Assembly: GCF_013328345.1 (NCBI RefSeq)
Contig: NZ_JABULX010000018.1
Location: 1 to 64,000, forward strand
DNA from: Marinifaba aquimaris
Lineage (GTDB): Bacteria > Pseudomonadota > Gammaproteobacteria > Enterobacterales > Alteromonadaceae
Length of the DNA stretch: 64,000 nt
Direction of reading: 5' to 3'
In this document: positions 26,265-35,060 of the stretch, one piece after another
Layout: each line of letters opens with the position of its first letter
Position numbering within the stretch: position 1 is the first letter of the stretch
Position numbers and translations under genes: made by a program
The notes under the pieces: model-generated
Databases searched by the model: none
What the model was told of the DNA's origin: nothing
Seen by the model: the letters and a program-made list of their open reading frames with translations, nothing else

Positions 26265-27604
26265 TCTGAGTGTTTAACCTTTAAAAACTGATGCTTAGCA
26301 TTTAGTTTAGCTAAAACAGCTACCAATATTAAAGCTGGTAAGCCAATTAAAGCGCAACCAATAAAAAACCAAGTATAATCGAATGCTTCTACAAAGAAGC
26401 CTGAGAAACCAGCCACAAACTTAGGTAGCAGTAACATAGTTGAGCTAAAGACTGCATATTGCGTTGCTGAAAAATCTTTATTAGTAAGCATTGATAAAAA
26501 AGCAATAAAGGCTGCTGTTGCAATACCACCACTTAAATTATCAACGGAAATGACAATGGTAAGCCATGTCAAATCAGGGCCTGTTTTTGATAAAACAACA
26601 AATATCAGGTTGGTCGAAGCCGTCAATAAAGCACCTACGAACAAGGTGAATAACGTGCCTTTTTGACTGACTAATATTCCGCCGATTGCAGCTCCTACCA
26701 AGGTCATAATGACACCAAATACTTTGGCTATGGCTGCAACTTCGCCTTTGGTAAAACCTATATCTACATAAAATGGGTTCGCCATGATGCCCATAACCAC
26801 ATCTGTCATTCGATAGATGGCGATTAACATTAATAGTAGTAATGCATGTTTACCATAACGAATGAAAAAATCGGTTATTGGTTCAACAAAAGCTTTCTTC
26901 ATCCAAATTAAAAAATTTAACAAAGCATTGTTGTGGTAACTGACTTTTCCAGGTTTGTGTTTCTTTATTTTAGGTTCTTTGCCAAATACGGCTACTAATA
27001 GGCCAGGGATCATCAACAGTGACATAACTTGATATGTTTGGCTCCAGCTCTGTCTGATGTAACCAGTATCATCACCAGAAAAATAAGCGGCTAATGCTAA
27101 TGCGCCCGCTCCTGATACAATCATTGCTATACGGTAGCCTGCTAAATAACTGGCGGCCATAGCGGCTTGAAGCTCTTCGGGAGCGGTATCAATGCGATAA
27201 GCATCAATAACAATATCTTGCGTAGCTGAACTGAAAGACAAGACCAAAGCAAAAAAGACCAAGGTCCAGATCCCTTGTAAAGGATCACTAGAAGCCATTC
27301 CTATTAGTCCTACGAGTATGCCAATCTGAGAAACTAGCATCCAAGACTTTCTTCTACCTAATAGGCGAGAAAGAATGGGGAGCTTTAGATTATCAACCAG
27401 CGGAGCCCATACCCATTTCACTGCGTAGGCTAGAGCAACCCAGCTTAGCATGCCGATTTCACTGCGGTTGATATCGGCCTCTGTTAACCAAAAAGATAAA
27501 GTTGAAAAAACCAGTAGTAGGGGAATACCTGCAGAAAAACCTAAGATGAGTAAAGTAAGTACTCTCGGTTCTAGGTATATGGAAAGTGATTTGAGCCAGT
27601 TCAA
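26261..27604 (-). CDS. ampG: AmpG-family muropeptide permease (MFS)
   Basis: A 447-aa inner-membrane permease that brings anhydromuropeptides from cell-wall turnover back into the cytoplasm. The opening LTLLILGFSAGIPLLLVF and the first-loop VWAPLVDNLKLPILSRLLGRRKSW block are typical of AmpG, as is FSSATQDIVIDAYRIDT. About twelve membrane segments. ATG 27604 is followed by a short cytoplasmic end. It is the first gene of a two-gene unit with the 60-aa protein. Confidence 0.93.
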   Translation of the reverse strand: MNWLKSLSIYLEPRVLTLLILGFSAGIPLLLVFSTLSFWLTEADINRSEIGMLSWVALAYAVKWVWAPLVDNLKLPILSRLLGRRKSWMLVSQIGILVGLIGMASSDPLQGIWTLVFFALVLSFSSATQDIVIDAYRIDTAPEELQAAMAASYLAGYRIAMIVSGAGALALAAYFSGDDTGYIRQSWSQTYQVMSLLMIPGLLVAVFGKEPKIKKHKPGKVSYHNNALLNFLIWMKKAFVEPITDFFIRYGKHALLLLMLIAIYRMTDVVMGIMANPFYVDIGFTKGEVAAIAKVFGVIMTLVGAAIGGILVSQKGTLFTLFVGALLTASTNLIFVVLSKTGPDLTWLTIVISVDNLSGGIATAAFIAFLSMLTNKDFSATQYAVFSSTMLLLPKFVAGFSGFFVEAFDYTWFFIGCALIGLPALILVAVLAKLNAKHQFLKVKHSE

Positions 27605-27689
27605 AGCTGATGCGTCATCCGATAACGTTATAAAGTGATAAAGGGTAACGCGAAAAGTTAACTACGGCTAGGCTTGATACTAAAAACAA

Positions 27690-28025
27690 CTAAGGGCGAA
27701 TACCTACGCAATCGACAGGGAAACACCCCTCGCCATCTAAAAATTCAACACACAGTGTTAACTCATCTCTAAGGTATTGATCTTTGAGAAGTTGTTTTTC
27801 TGACCAATAACTCAATAAATGCATCAAATGCCAAAAGACACGTTCGTATTTTGAGTAAGGTTCATTTTGCGTGACTTTTACTTGCTGCCACTCTTCTAAC
27901 GTGTCCCAGAGAAACAGGTGCAACTCAGAATAGGGCAGTGTTTGATGAGTAAACGCAGTGACATAGAAACTAATCTGTCTGCGTTTTAATTCAATAAATT
28001 GACTCACTTTCATTTGCAATACCAC
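27690..28025 (-). CDS. Conserved-looking hypothetical protein, 111 aa
   Basis: A soluble, mostly helical protein with no signal, rich in aromatic residues (KYERVFWHLMHLLSYWSE). It ends in a Cys-containing segment, GEGCFPVDCVGIRP. I do not recognise a family. The frame opens with GTG 28025, which has GGGGG about ten bases upstream; ATG 28013 would drop four residues but has no ribosome site. It is on the same strand as the cyclophilin gene, 66 bases downstream of that gene's stop. Confidence 0.65.
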   Translation of the reverse strand: MVLQMKVSQFIELKRRQISFYVTAFTHQTLPYSELHLFLWDTLEEWQQVKVTQNEPYSKYERVFWHLMHLLSYWSEKQLLKDQYLRDELTLCVEFLDGEGCFPVDCVGIRP

Positions 28026-28091
28026 TTAGCAAAGCCCCCTTACTAAGCTCAAGCCCTATACTCGAACACTAGTAATAATTATAGCCTTGAT

Positions 28092-28697
28092 TTAGAGAGG
28101 TGGTAGTAATGTAATACGTTTTATTACAACTTGTTGCACAGGCACGTTTGGTTGATTTAACTCTTTGTTAAAATCGGTTGGTAATTCTTCCAACTTTTCA
28201 AGCACTTCAAAGTTTTCTTCAATCTCCCCAAACACGGTGTAACCCCAGTTTTTACCCGGGTCTAAGTGTTTATTATCACCCAAGTTGAAGTAAAACTGTC
28301 GAGTTGCTGAGTGTGGGTCATTCATTCTTGCCATTGCAAGGGAGCCATAAGAATTTTTAAGGCCATTACCACTTTCATTGTGAATCGGTTCGTGAACGGG
28401 TAAACCTTCATAGTTTTTGTCGTATCCGCCTGCTTGAGCAACAAAACCAGGAATCAGTCGATGAAAAATAGTGCCTTCATATTCGCCTTCAACCACTAAT
28501 GTTAAGAAACGATTGACGGTTAGAGGAGCTTTTCTACGGTCTAACTCAACAGTAAAATCGCCAAGTGACGTTTCAAATTTGACCCTCGGGTAAAGGATAT
28601 TTTCCTGCAAGTCTTTTTTACTGGCGGCAATGGCTAAGCTCGTCATGCAAAATAGTAAAACTGATAATATAAATAACGTTAACCCATTTGGTTTCAT
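28092..28697 (-). CDS. Exported cyclophilin-type peptidyl-prolyl isomerase
   Basis: A 201-aa protein with a signal peptide (about residues 1-24, ending AIA) and a cyclophilin domain that isomerises Xaa-Pro bonds during folding in the periplasm. TIFHRLIPGFVAQAGG contains the catalytic Arg in FHR and the Gln of the active site; SLAMARMNDPHSATRQFYFNLGDN is the second active-site strand, and GYTVFGEI the usual near-C-terminal block. It has the short bacterial PpiA form. It lies nine bases downstream of rlmG. Confidence 0.92.
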   Translation of the reverse strand: MKPNGLTLFILSVLLFCMTSLAIAASKKDLQENILYPRVKFETSLGDFTVELDRRKAPLTVNRFLTLVVEGEYEGTIFHRLIPGFVAQAGGYDKNYEGLPVHEPIHNESGNGLKNSYGSLAMARMNDPHSATRQFYFNLGDNKHLDPGKNWGYTVFGEIEENFEVLEKLEELPTDFNKELNQPNVPVQQVVIKRITLLPPL

Positions 28698-28706
28698 AAC
28701 TAATCC

Positions 28707-29915
28707 TTAATTTTTAACGGTGCTTAACACCACAAATTTACTGTTGCTGGCAATTTGCTGACAATGATTAAATAACTTGTTCAGCTTGATGTGATAGCCT
28801 AGGTGCCTGTTACCGACAATACGTAACTCGCCACCTTTTTTCAAAATTCGCTTTGCATCTTTAAACATTTGCCAAGCAATATGGTCGGTGATAGTTTTTT
28901 GCTGATGGAACGGTGGGTTGCAAATAACAATATCAACAGACTCCGGTTCAAATTCGCTCAGGCAATCGTTTTGCTTAAATGCTAAAGAGGGTACTGTTAG
29001 CGCATTTTTTTCAAAATTATAGCTCGCTGATTCAACGGCCATTTGAGATTCATCAACCAGTGTTAAATGGCTAATGTCTGGATTGTGCTTGGCAAGTACC
29101 AATGATAAAACGCCATTACCACAAGCAAGGTCCACTACTTTTTTATTCTCGGCATTGGGTAAATGTTCAATGAAAAAAGCTGCACCAATATCAAGTTTCC
29201 CTCGAGCAAATACATTAGGTGCATTATATAAACTGATCCCCAATGATTTAGTATCTGTTGCTTGCCAATAATTAAACTGAGAGTAAGGTTTTGCAACTGG
29301 TTTTGACAGGGTAATAGTGCGGCTTTTCTTCCAAGCTAAACTGATATCTACTACTTCAAAATATCGACTAAAGAGTTTTTTAACCGATGCATTGATATCA
29401 TTGGCCTTAGCCGAAAAAACAATGTCGATAGCTTTTGTAACTTGGTTTAACTGCTTCAGGATAAACTCTAAAAAGGCTAAGTTTTTTGGAAGCTTGGCGA
29501 TAATTAACGAATCAGAGATTTCATCCGGATTGAGTTTTGGTAAAAATGTAACCGCTTTACTATCCAATTGGTTCACTTGACAGTTCTGGATACTTGCAAG
29601 CGCTGATACTTTTGAATCGGTATAGCTACTTAGTTTGTGGTTGGCGGCCAGAAGGCTGGTGGTTAACGCACCAAATCCATCATTGATAATGGATATTTTT
29701 ATTTGTTTTGTAAGGTACACTTTAATGGTATTGAGTAATAATGCATCTGCCGTATCCCATGCTTGTAGCGGCGAATCATCTGCCTGTTTAGGGTAGCGCC
29801 ACAAAGTTAATGTGCGGGTGTCTTCTTGGGTCGAACTGTTCTCATTATTTATTGATAATGGTGTTTCAAATGAAGTAGGGGTTTGCACGGGGTTCAAATA
29901 CTCTTGTACAGCCAA
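28707..29915 (-). CDS. rlmG: 23S rRNA (guanine-1835-N2)-methyltransferase
   Basis: A 402-aa two-domain methyltransferase. RlmG methylates G1835 of 23S rRNA using S-adenosylmethionine. The N-terminal copy is a degenerate methyltransferase fold (TLWRYPKQADDSPLQAWDTADALLL start, as in RlmG). The C-terminal catalytic copy has the SAM loop VVDLACGNGVLSL and the catalytic NPPFHQQ at about residue 332. The neighbouring GNRHLGYHIKLNKLF block is close to E. coli RlmG. Divergent from alkB. Confidence 0.94.
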   Translation of the reverse strand: MAVQEYLNPVQTPTSFETPLSINNENSSTQEDTRTLTLWRYPKQADDSPLQAWDTADALLLNTIKVYLTKQIKISIINDGFGALTTSLLAANHKLSSYTDSKVSALASIQNCQVNQLDSKAVTFLPKLNPDEISDSLIIAKLPKNLAFLEFILKQLNQVTKAIDIVFSAKANDINASVKKLFSRYFEVVDISLAWKKSRTITLSKPVAKPYSQFNYWQATDTKSLGISLYNAPNVFARGKLDIGAAFFIEHLPNAENKKVVDLACGNGVLSLVLAKHNPDISHLTLVDESQMAVESASYNFEKNALTVPSLAFKQNDCLSEFEPESVDIVICNPPFHQQKTITDHIAWQMFKDAKRILKKGGELRIVGNRHLGYHIKLNKLFNHCQQIASNSKFVVLSTVKN

Positions 29916-29985
29916 AAACGGCTCAGTTTATCAATTTTTTTAATTTATATGTACTTTAGTCGTTATCAAAGCGTATTTTCTTGTT

Positions 29986-30633
29986 ATGCAGATAGATTTA
30001 TTCGAATCAAACCAAAGTAATCAAAACGAAGGCAATACGGCTTTAGCTATGCCTGATGCTAAGGTGTTTTATCTACCTATTGCTTTTTCGCAGGCCCAAA
30101 GTGACCAATATTACCATCAGCTGTATGAACTTAATTGGCAACAAGTATCGATTGAAGTTTATGGTAAGTCTGTACTCACACCAAGACTGCAATCTTTTTA
30201 TGGTGATGAAGGTTTGAGCTATACCTATTCGAATACACTTTTTAAAGCTTTACCTTGGCAAGCCCCTTTATTGAATATCAAGCGGCAAGTCGAAAAGCTA
30301 TCACGTGACATTTTAGGTTATGAGCCTATTTACAATGCGGTACTGGGGAATTTATACCGCAACGGGCAAGACAATATGGGATGGCATGCCGATGATGAAA
30401 CCGAGCTTGGCAAAGAGTGTGTTATTGCATCGCTGAGTTTTGGTGCCACGCGAGATTTTAAATTCAAGCATAAAAGCACTGGTGAACAACTCAATTTAGC
30501 GCTTACTCATGGTAGTTTGCTACTGATGGCAGGCACTACTCAGACTTTCTGGTATCATGCTTTACCAAAACGTATGAAGGTTAACTCACCTCGATTTAAC
30601 TTAACTTTTAGACAAATCATCAACGCTAGGTAG
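29986..30633 (+). CDS. alkB: AlkB-family Fe(II)/2-oxoglutarate dioxygenase
   Basis: A 215-aa oxygenase that repairs alkylated DNA or RNA bases by oxidative demethylation. Iron ligands are H134 and D136 (GWHADDE) and H191 (WYHALPK); 2-oxoglutarate is held by R203 and R209 in RFNLTFR. The NLYRNGQDN loop before the HxD is as in the ALKBH2/3-like bacterial group, so it is not the E. coli AlkB subtype proper. No ada gene is adjacent. Its start is 70 bases from the divergent rlmG start. Confidence 0.93.
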   Translation: MQIDLFESNQSNQNEGNTALAMPDAKVFYLPIAFSQAQSDQYYHQLYELNWQQVSIEVYGKSVLTPRLQSFYGDEGLSYTYSNTLFKALPWQAPLLNIKRQVEKLSRDILGYEPIYNAVLGNLYRNGQDNMGWHADDETELGKECVIASLSFGATRDFKFKHKSTGEQLNLALTHGSLLLMAGTTQTFWYHALPKRMKVNSPRFNLTFRQIINAR

Positions 30634-30669
30634 TTTAAGAAAGTTAGCTAGTGATAAAAGAGGCGCATG

Positions 30670-30984
30670 ATGAAGATACAAACGCAAATTACCGATAAGT
30701 TAACCAGTACATTCACACCTGATGTTTTGGATGTGATCAATGAAAGCCATATGCATTCTGGTCCTGCAATGGAGTCGCATTTTAAAGTGGTCATTGTCAG
30801 TGATGCGTTTAATGGTAAACGCTTAATTGGTCGCCACCGTTTGGTCAATGAATGTTTAGCAAAAGAGCTCGCAGAGGACATTCATGCATTGGCAATGCAT
30901 ACTTACACCCCAGAAGAGTGGGTAGAGCGCAAAGACTCAGTGCCGCTTTCTCCTAATTGTTTAGGTGGCAGTAAAAAAGCTTAA
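30670..30984 (+). CDS. bolA: BolA-family protein
   Basis: A 104-aa protein of the BolA family, which works with monothiol glutaredoxins in iron-sulfur handling and affects shape and stress responses. The SHMHSG and ESHFKVVIVS blocks (about residues 27-45) and the conserved RHRLVNECLAKEL helix, with the His proposed to bind the cluster, are present. Of the two adjacent ATGs I chose 30670, because AGAGG ends seven bases before it; 30667 leaves too short a gap. It lies just downstream of alkB. Confidence 0.93.
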   Translation: MKIQTQITDKLTSTFTPDVLDVINESHMHSGPAMESHFKVVIVSDAFNGKRLIGRHRLVNECLAKELAEDIHALAMHTYTPEEWVERKDSVPLSPNCLGGSKKA

Positions 30985-31007
30985 TCTACCTACAAAATAC
31001 CTTAGTT

Positions 31008-31030
31008 GAGAAGCACTAGTGGTGCTTCTC
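31008..31030 (+). terminator. Hairpin after bolA
   Basis: Perfect 9-bp stem GAGAAGCAC/GTGCTTCTC with a five-base loop but no proper T run; a weak or factor-dependent terminator. The rest of the 210-bp gap to the TRAP operon shows nothing I can name. Confidence 0.6.
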
Positions 31031-31194
31031 ACTTATCTCTATCTCCCTATACATGCTAAAAATTACTTTAAGTGAAAGGATTTAGCATTCATAAACTTGA
31101 GTTAGTGAGGCATTTTAGGTTAAATGCTGCATAACTATTCGCTTAGCTTAGTTTTTAGCCATTAACCTCTAAAAAATATAATAAAAATAACAAT

Positions 31195-31731
31195 ATGATT
31201 GCTTTACTTGAAAACATTTCCTGTCGTATCGATGGTTTCTCTGAACTATTGGGGCGAACGATGGCTTGGTTAACACTTTTAATGGTGTTAATGATGACCA
31301 CTGTCGTCGTGCTGAGATACGGTTTTGATATCGGTTTAATTGCAATGCAGGAGGCGGTTATCTACCTTCATGCTTGTATTTTCTTGCTCGGCGCTGGATA
31401 CACGCTAAAACATGATGAACATGTACGTGTAGATGTGTTTTATCGAAAGTTTAATGTTAAAAAACAAGCTTTGGTCAATCTATTAGGGCACCTTTTTTTA
31501 CTGATGCCAGTGGTGATATTCATCTGTTTTATGAGCTGGTCGTACGTAGCGGCAGCTTGGCGAATTATGGAGAAATCCGTTGAAGCAGGAGGCCTTCCTT
31601 TTGTTTATCTTCTTAAATCTTTAATGATTGCTTTTACCGTCACTCTGTTTTTACAAGGGCTATCGCAAACATTCAAATCACTATGTGTATTGGTTAATGA
31701 TGCAAAAGAACAAGCAGTAGGAGGAAAATAA
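31195..31731 (+). CDS. dctQ: TRAP transporter small permease (DctQ type)
   Basis: A 178-aa membrane protein with four membrane segments, the small permease of a tripartite Na+-driven importer. The RYGFDIGLIAMQEAVIYLHACIFLLGAGYTLKHDEHVRVDVFYRKF stretch, read in parts, has the QEA and HVRVDVFY blocks diagnostic of DctQ (about residues 50-85). No clear ribosome site precedes ATG 31195. It is one base apart from the large-permease gene and first in dctQ-dctM-pilZ-dctP. Confidence 0.93.
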   Translation: MIALLENISCRIDGFSELLGRTMAWLTLLMVLMMTTVVVLRYGFDIGLIAMQEAVIYLHACIFLLGAGYTLKHDEHVRVDVFYRKFNVKKQALVNLLGHLFLLMPVVIFICFMSWSYVAAAWRIMEKSVEAGGLPFVYLLKSLMIAFTVTLFLQGLSQTFKSLCVLVNDAKEQAVGGK

Positions 31732-31732
31732 G

Positions 31733-33106
31733 ATGGAATACTTATCTCTGGTACTGTTTGTTGTTATTTGTTTAGTGTTGATGTCTGGTTACCCAGTTGC
31801 GATTGCACTTGGTGGCACATCGCTATTATTTGCAGGTGTAGCGAGCTTATTTGGTGCATTTGATGCAAGCTTTTTAAACGCTTTACCTAGCCGCTTATTC
31901 GGCATTATGAACAACCAAACCTTGTTAGCTGTGCCACTGTTTATTTTCATGGGGATCACTCTTGAAAAATCACGTATAGCTGAAGATTTATTATTGGCTA
32001 TGGCGCAGCTATTTGGCCGAGTTAGAGCGGGTCTTGCCATTAGTGTGGTGTTAGTGGGGGCATTGTTAGCCGCGAGTACAGGTATTGTGGGGGCAACAGT
32101 CGTGACAATGGGGCTATTGTCACTTCCTGCAATGCTTAAGCAAAAATACCACCCATCGGTTGCTACCGGCGCTATTTGTGCAACGGGTACATTAGGTCAA
32201 ATTATACCGCCCTCTATCGCATTAGTACTGCTGGGTGATGTTTTATCGAGTGCTTATCAGCAAGCGCAAATTAACATGGGAATATTCTCACCTGAGAGTG
32301 TATCGGTAGGTGATTTATTTGTAGGGGCAATTATTCCGGGGTTGATTTTAGTGGGCTTGTATATGTTATACATCCTTGCGATTGCTTTTGTTAAACCTGA
32401 CTGGATCCCTAAAGTCGAAATTGATGATGAGAACAAGCTCGATTTAATTGCTCTGATTAAGAGCTTATTCCCGCCTTTATTATTGATTGTTTTGGTACTT
32501 GGGTCTATTTTATTCGGTTTTGCTACTCCGACAGAAGCCGCCGGCGTCGGTGCTTTTGGCGCTATGATTTTAGCCATTATTCGAGGTGCATTTAATAAAG
32601 CCCAAATTCAGCAAATTACTCAGTCAACCGTAAGAGTGACCGCTATGGTGTTCTTGATTTTAATCGGCGCCTCTATTTTCTCTTTAGTATTTAGAGGCTT
32701 TGGTGGTGAGGAACTCATTCACTCTATTTTTAGTAATATGCCTGGTGGTGTGTTTGGAGCAACCTTGGTTGTGATGCTGGTGATTTTCTTATTAGGCTTT
32801 ATTCTTGATTTTATAGAAATCACTTTTGTTGTAGTGCCCATTGTTGGCCCTGTATTGCTTGCTATGGGGGTCGATCCAATTTGGTTGGGTATAATGATTG
32901 CAATTAACTTACAGACTTCATTTTTAACCCCGCCATTTGGCTTTGCTCTGTTCTACTTACGCGGCGTTGCAGATAAAGTGGTGACAACTGCGCAAATTTA
33001 CAAAGGTGTGATACCTTTTATTTTAATCCAAGTGGTTGTTCTTGTTTTATTATCAATTTGGCCAGAGTTAGCCACAGAACTGCCTAAAAGAGTGTACTCA
33101 GACTAA
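31733..33106 (+). CDS. dctM: TRAP transporter large permease (DctM type)
   Basis: A 457-aa inner-membrane protein with about twelve hydrophobic segments, the ion-coupled transport subunit. Typical sequences include the PLFIFMGITLEKS block near residue 70, the GATVVTMGLLSLPAMLKQKY region, GTLGQIIPPSIALVLLGD and a C-terminal TPPFGFALFYLRGV motif. It should use the Na+ gradient maintained by NQR and OAD. AGGAGG lies before ATG 31733. Confidence 0.95.
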   Translation: MEYLSLVLFVVICLVLMSGYPVAIALGGTSLLFAGVASLFGAFDASFLNALPSRLFGIMNNQTLLAVPLFIFMGITLEKSRIAEDLLLAMAQLFGRVRAGLAISVVLVGALLAASTGIVGATVVTMGLLSLPAMLKQKYHPSVATGAICATGTLGQIIPPSIALVLLGDVLSSAYQQAQINMGIFSPESVSVGDLFVGAIIPGLILVGLYMLYILAIAFVKPDWIPKVEIDDENKLDLIALIKSLFPPLLLIVLVLGSILFGFATPTEAAGVGAFGAMILAIIRGAFNKAQIQQITQSTVRVTAMVFLILIGASIFSLVFRGFGGEELIHSIFSNMPGGVFGATLVVMLVIFLLGFILDFIEITFVVVPIVGPVLLAMGVDPIWLGIMIAINLQTSFLTPPFGFALFYLRGVADKVVTTAQIYKGVIPFILIQVVVLVLLSIWPELATELPKRVYSD

Positions 33107-33129
33107 TTGAAAAGGACTCAATTAATTCG

Positions 33130-33834
33130 ATGAAAAGGCTTTTAGAATTAAAACCATCTACCCCAGTAGAAATACACTTCATCAATTTAGTTCACAAAGC
33201 CGTTACCTTGCGAACGGAGTATGTTGGGTGCATATACAAAAAAAGTATCTTACTTAAAATGCCAAGGTTAACCCAAGAGCACGATCAGATGGCTATGAAA
33301 AAAGGAACGGCTGTCACGGTAAGATGCATTTTAGACCCGACTAAGTTAGATTTTATTATCTTTAAAGTGCCTATTAAGGCGGTTACACATATAGCACCGA
33401 AAGAGCCGTTGCTTATTTTAGAGTTTCCCGCTCAAGTTGATGCTAAACAGCTTCGTTCTCAAGCAAGGATCCCTACAGATTTTATAGGTCAACTTGATGA
33501 TCAGCATAATAAGTTCTCAGCCTTAATTAAAGACTGGTCGACGGAGGGATGTAAGTGTGAAGTCCAGTTTGAATCGGAAAGTAAAAACGAAGAGAGTGAT
33601 TTTTCAGCACTCGCAGAGCGTTTACAGGGATCTGATGTAAAGCTTAGCTTGCAGCTTGATAATTTAGCAGGCAAACTTTACCAGTTTGAAGCTGAGGTGC
33701 GCAGTTCAGTTGCTAAAGAAAAAATACATTTAGGCCTTAAATTTCCAGAGCAGGCTTTAACTAAAGCAAGAGAGATCTACTCTCTGCTGCTGATGGAACA
33801 GCAAGGTATCGAAATAAATTCAGAATCACTATAA
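33130..33834 (+). CDS. PilZ-domain c-di-GMP binding protein inside the TRAP operon
   Basis: A 234-aa soluble protein. The N-terminal half (about 1-100) resembles the YcgR-N/PilZN beta domain. The C-terminal half is a PilZ domain with both cyclic-di-GMP motifs: R109-S-Q-A-R113 (RxxxR) and D135-W-S-T-E-G140 (DxSxxG). YcgR-like proteins act as brakes on flagella or modulate enzymes when c-di-GMP binds. It sits 23 bases after dctM and 12 before the binding-protein gene, all same strand, so it is co-transcribed with the transporter. This placement is unusual and suggests either control of uptake by c-di-GMP or sensing of uptake; neither is proven. Confidence 0.85.
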   Translation: MKRLLELKPSTPVEIHFINLVHKAVTLRTEYVGCIYKKSILLKMPRLTQEHDQMAMKKGTAVTVRCILDPTKLDFIIFKVPIKAVTHIAPKEPLLILEFPAQVDAKQLRSQARIPTDFIGQLDDQHNKFSALIKDWSTEGCKCEVQFESESKNEESDFSALAERLQGSDVKLSLQLDNLAGKLYQFEAEVRSSVAKEKIHLGLKFPEQALTKAREIYSLLLMEQQGIEINSESL

Positions 33835-33846
33835 AAAGGAGTACAT

Positions 33847-34944
33847 GTGAAAAAACTTTCCACGCTAATTTTAGCTATTTCTACTTTATTACTTACCGCA
33901 TGTGGAAGTGAACAAACCTCATCGCAAGCGCAAGCTGAACAGAAAACTTATAACTGGAAGTTAGTTACGACTTGGCCGAAAAACTTTCCTGGCTTAGGCA
34001 CAGGGCCTGAAAAGTTTGCCGAATACGTTGGGCAAATGTCTAATGGTCGTTTGAATGTAAAAGTTTATGGTGCCGGTGAATTAGTGCCTGCCATGGAAGT
34101 ATTCGATGCTGTGCGCTCAGGTACCGCTGAAATGGGTCATGGCGGTGCATACTACTGGAAAGGCAAAATGCCTGCTTCACCTTTTTTCTGTAGTATTCCT
34201 TTTGGCATGAATGCACAAGAAATGAATAGTTGGATCCACTATGGTGGTGGCCTTGAATTATGGACTGAGTTATACGAACCTATGGGCGTTGTACCTATGG
34301 CTGGTGGTAATACTGGGGTGCAAATGGCAGGTTGGTTCAATAAAGAAATCAATTCTTTAGATGATTTAAAAGGCCTTAAAATGCGTATTCCTGGTCTTGC
34401 TGGCGATGTGTTAGAGCGCGCAGGTGGTGTGCCAGTAAATTTACCGGGTGGAGAGCTATTCACTGCACTTCAAACTGGCGCAATTGATGCAACTGAATGG
34501 GTTGGTCCATACAACGACTTAGCTTTTGGTTTACACAAAGCCGCTAAATACTATTATATTTCAGGTTGGCATGAGCCTGGTTCAATGCTTGAGTTCATTA
34601 TTAACAAAAATGCCTTAGCAAGTTTACCAAAAGATTTACAAGCTATCGTCAAAGCGGCTGCTCGAGCTGTTAATACTGACATGCTAGATGAGTATACGGC
34701 GAGAAATCACGCTTCTTTACAATCGCTGTTAAATGAACACGGCGTGGAAGTGAGAAGTTTACCGCAAGATGTTGTCACAGAACTCAGAGTCTTGAGTAAA
34801 CAAGTGATTGATGAACTCGTTGAAAAAGACCCGTTTGCGAAAAAAGTAAATGACTCTTACCAGCAGTTTTATCAACAAGCACGTGAGTATCACAACCTCA
34901 GTGAATTTGAATACTACAAAAATCGCCAGCTTGAACAGAACTAA
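33847..34944 (+). CDS. dctP: TRAP substrate-binding lipoprotein, probably 2-oxo acids
   Basis: A 365-aa extracytoplasmic binding protein. The lipobox LTAC puts the lipid on Cys19 (LLLTACGSEQ), so it is membrane-attached rather than free. The mature part shows LVTTWPKNFPGLGT, AYYWKGK, MRIPGLAGDVLERAGG and a WVGPYNDLAFG...ISGWHEPGS region similar to the 2-oxo-acid-binding TakP group; pyruvate or related acids are the likely cargo, an inference from similarity I remember. The start is GTG 33847, with AAGGAG five bases upstream. Confidence 0.9.
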   Translation: MKKLSTLILAISTLLLTACGSEQTSSQAQAEQKTYNWKLVTTWPKNFPGLGTGPEKFAEYVGQMSNGRLNVKVYGAGELVPAMEVFDAVRSGTAEMGHGGAYYWKGKMPASPFFCSIPFGMNAQEMNSWIHYGGGLELWTELYEPMGVVPMAGGNTGVQMAGWFNKEINSLDDLKGLKMRIPGLAGDVLERAGGVPVNLPGGELFTALQTGAIDATEWVGPYNDLAFGLHKAAKYYYISGWHEPGSMLEFIINKNALASLPKDLQAIVKAAARAVNTDMLDEYTARNHASLQSLLNEHGVEVRSLPQDVVTELRVLSKQVIDELVEKDPFAKKVNDSYQQFYQQAREYHNLSEFEYYKNRQLEQN

Positions 34945-35003
34945 TTAATTTATATGGGCGACTTGTAATTTAAAATAGCTCCCCCATATCTAAAAACAAT
35001 CCG

Positions 35004-35023
35004 AGCCCAGTTAACACTGGGCT
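35004..35023 (+). terminator. Hairpin after dctP
   Basis: AGCCCAG (35004-35010) pairs with CTGGGCT (35017-35023), then a weak T-rich tail. Probable end of the TRAP operon. Confidence 0.6.
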
Positions 35024-35060
35024 TGTCACTATATAAATCAAATAAAATAGGGTAAATAAT

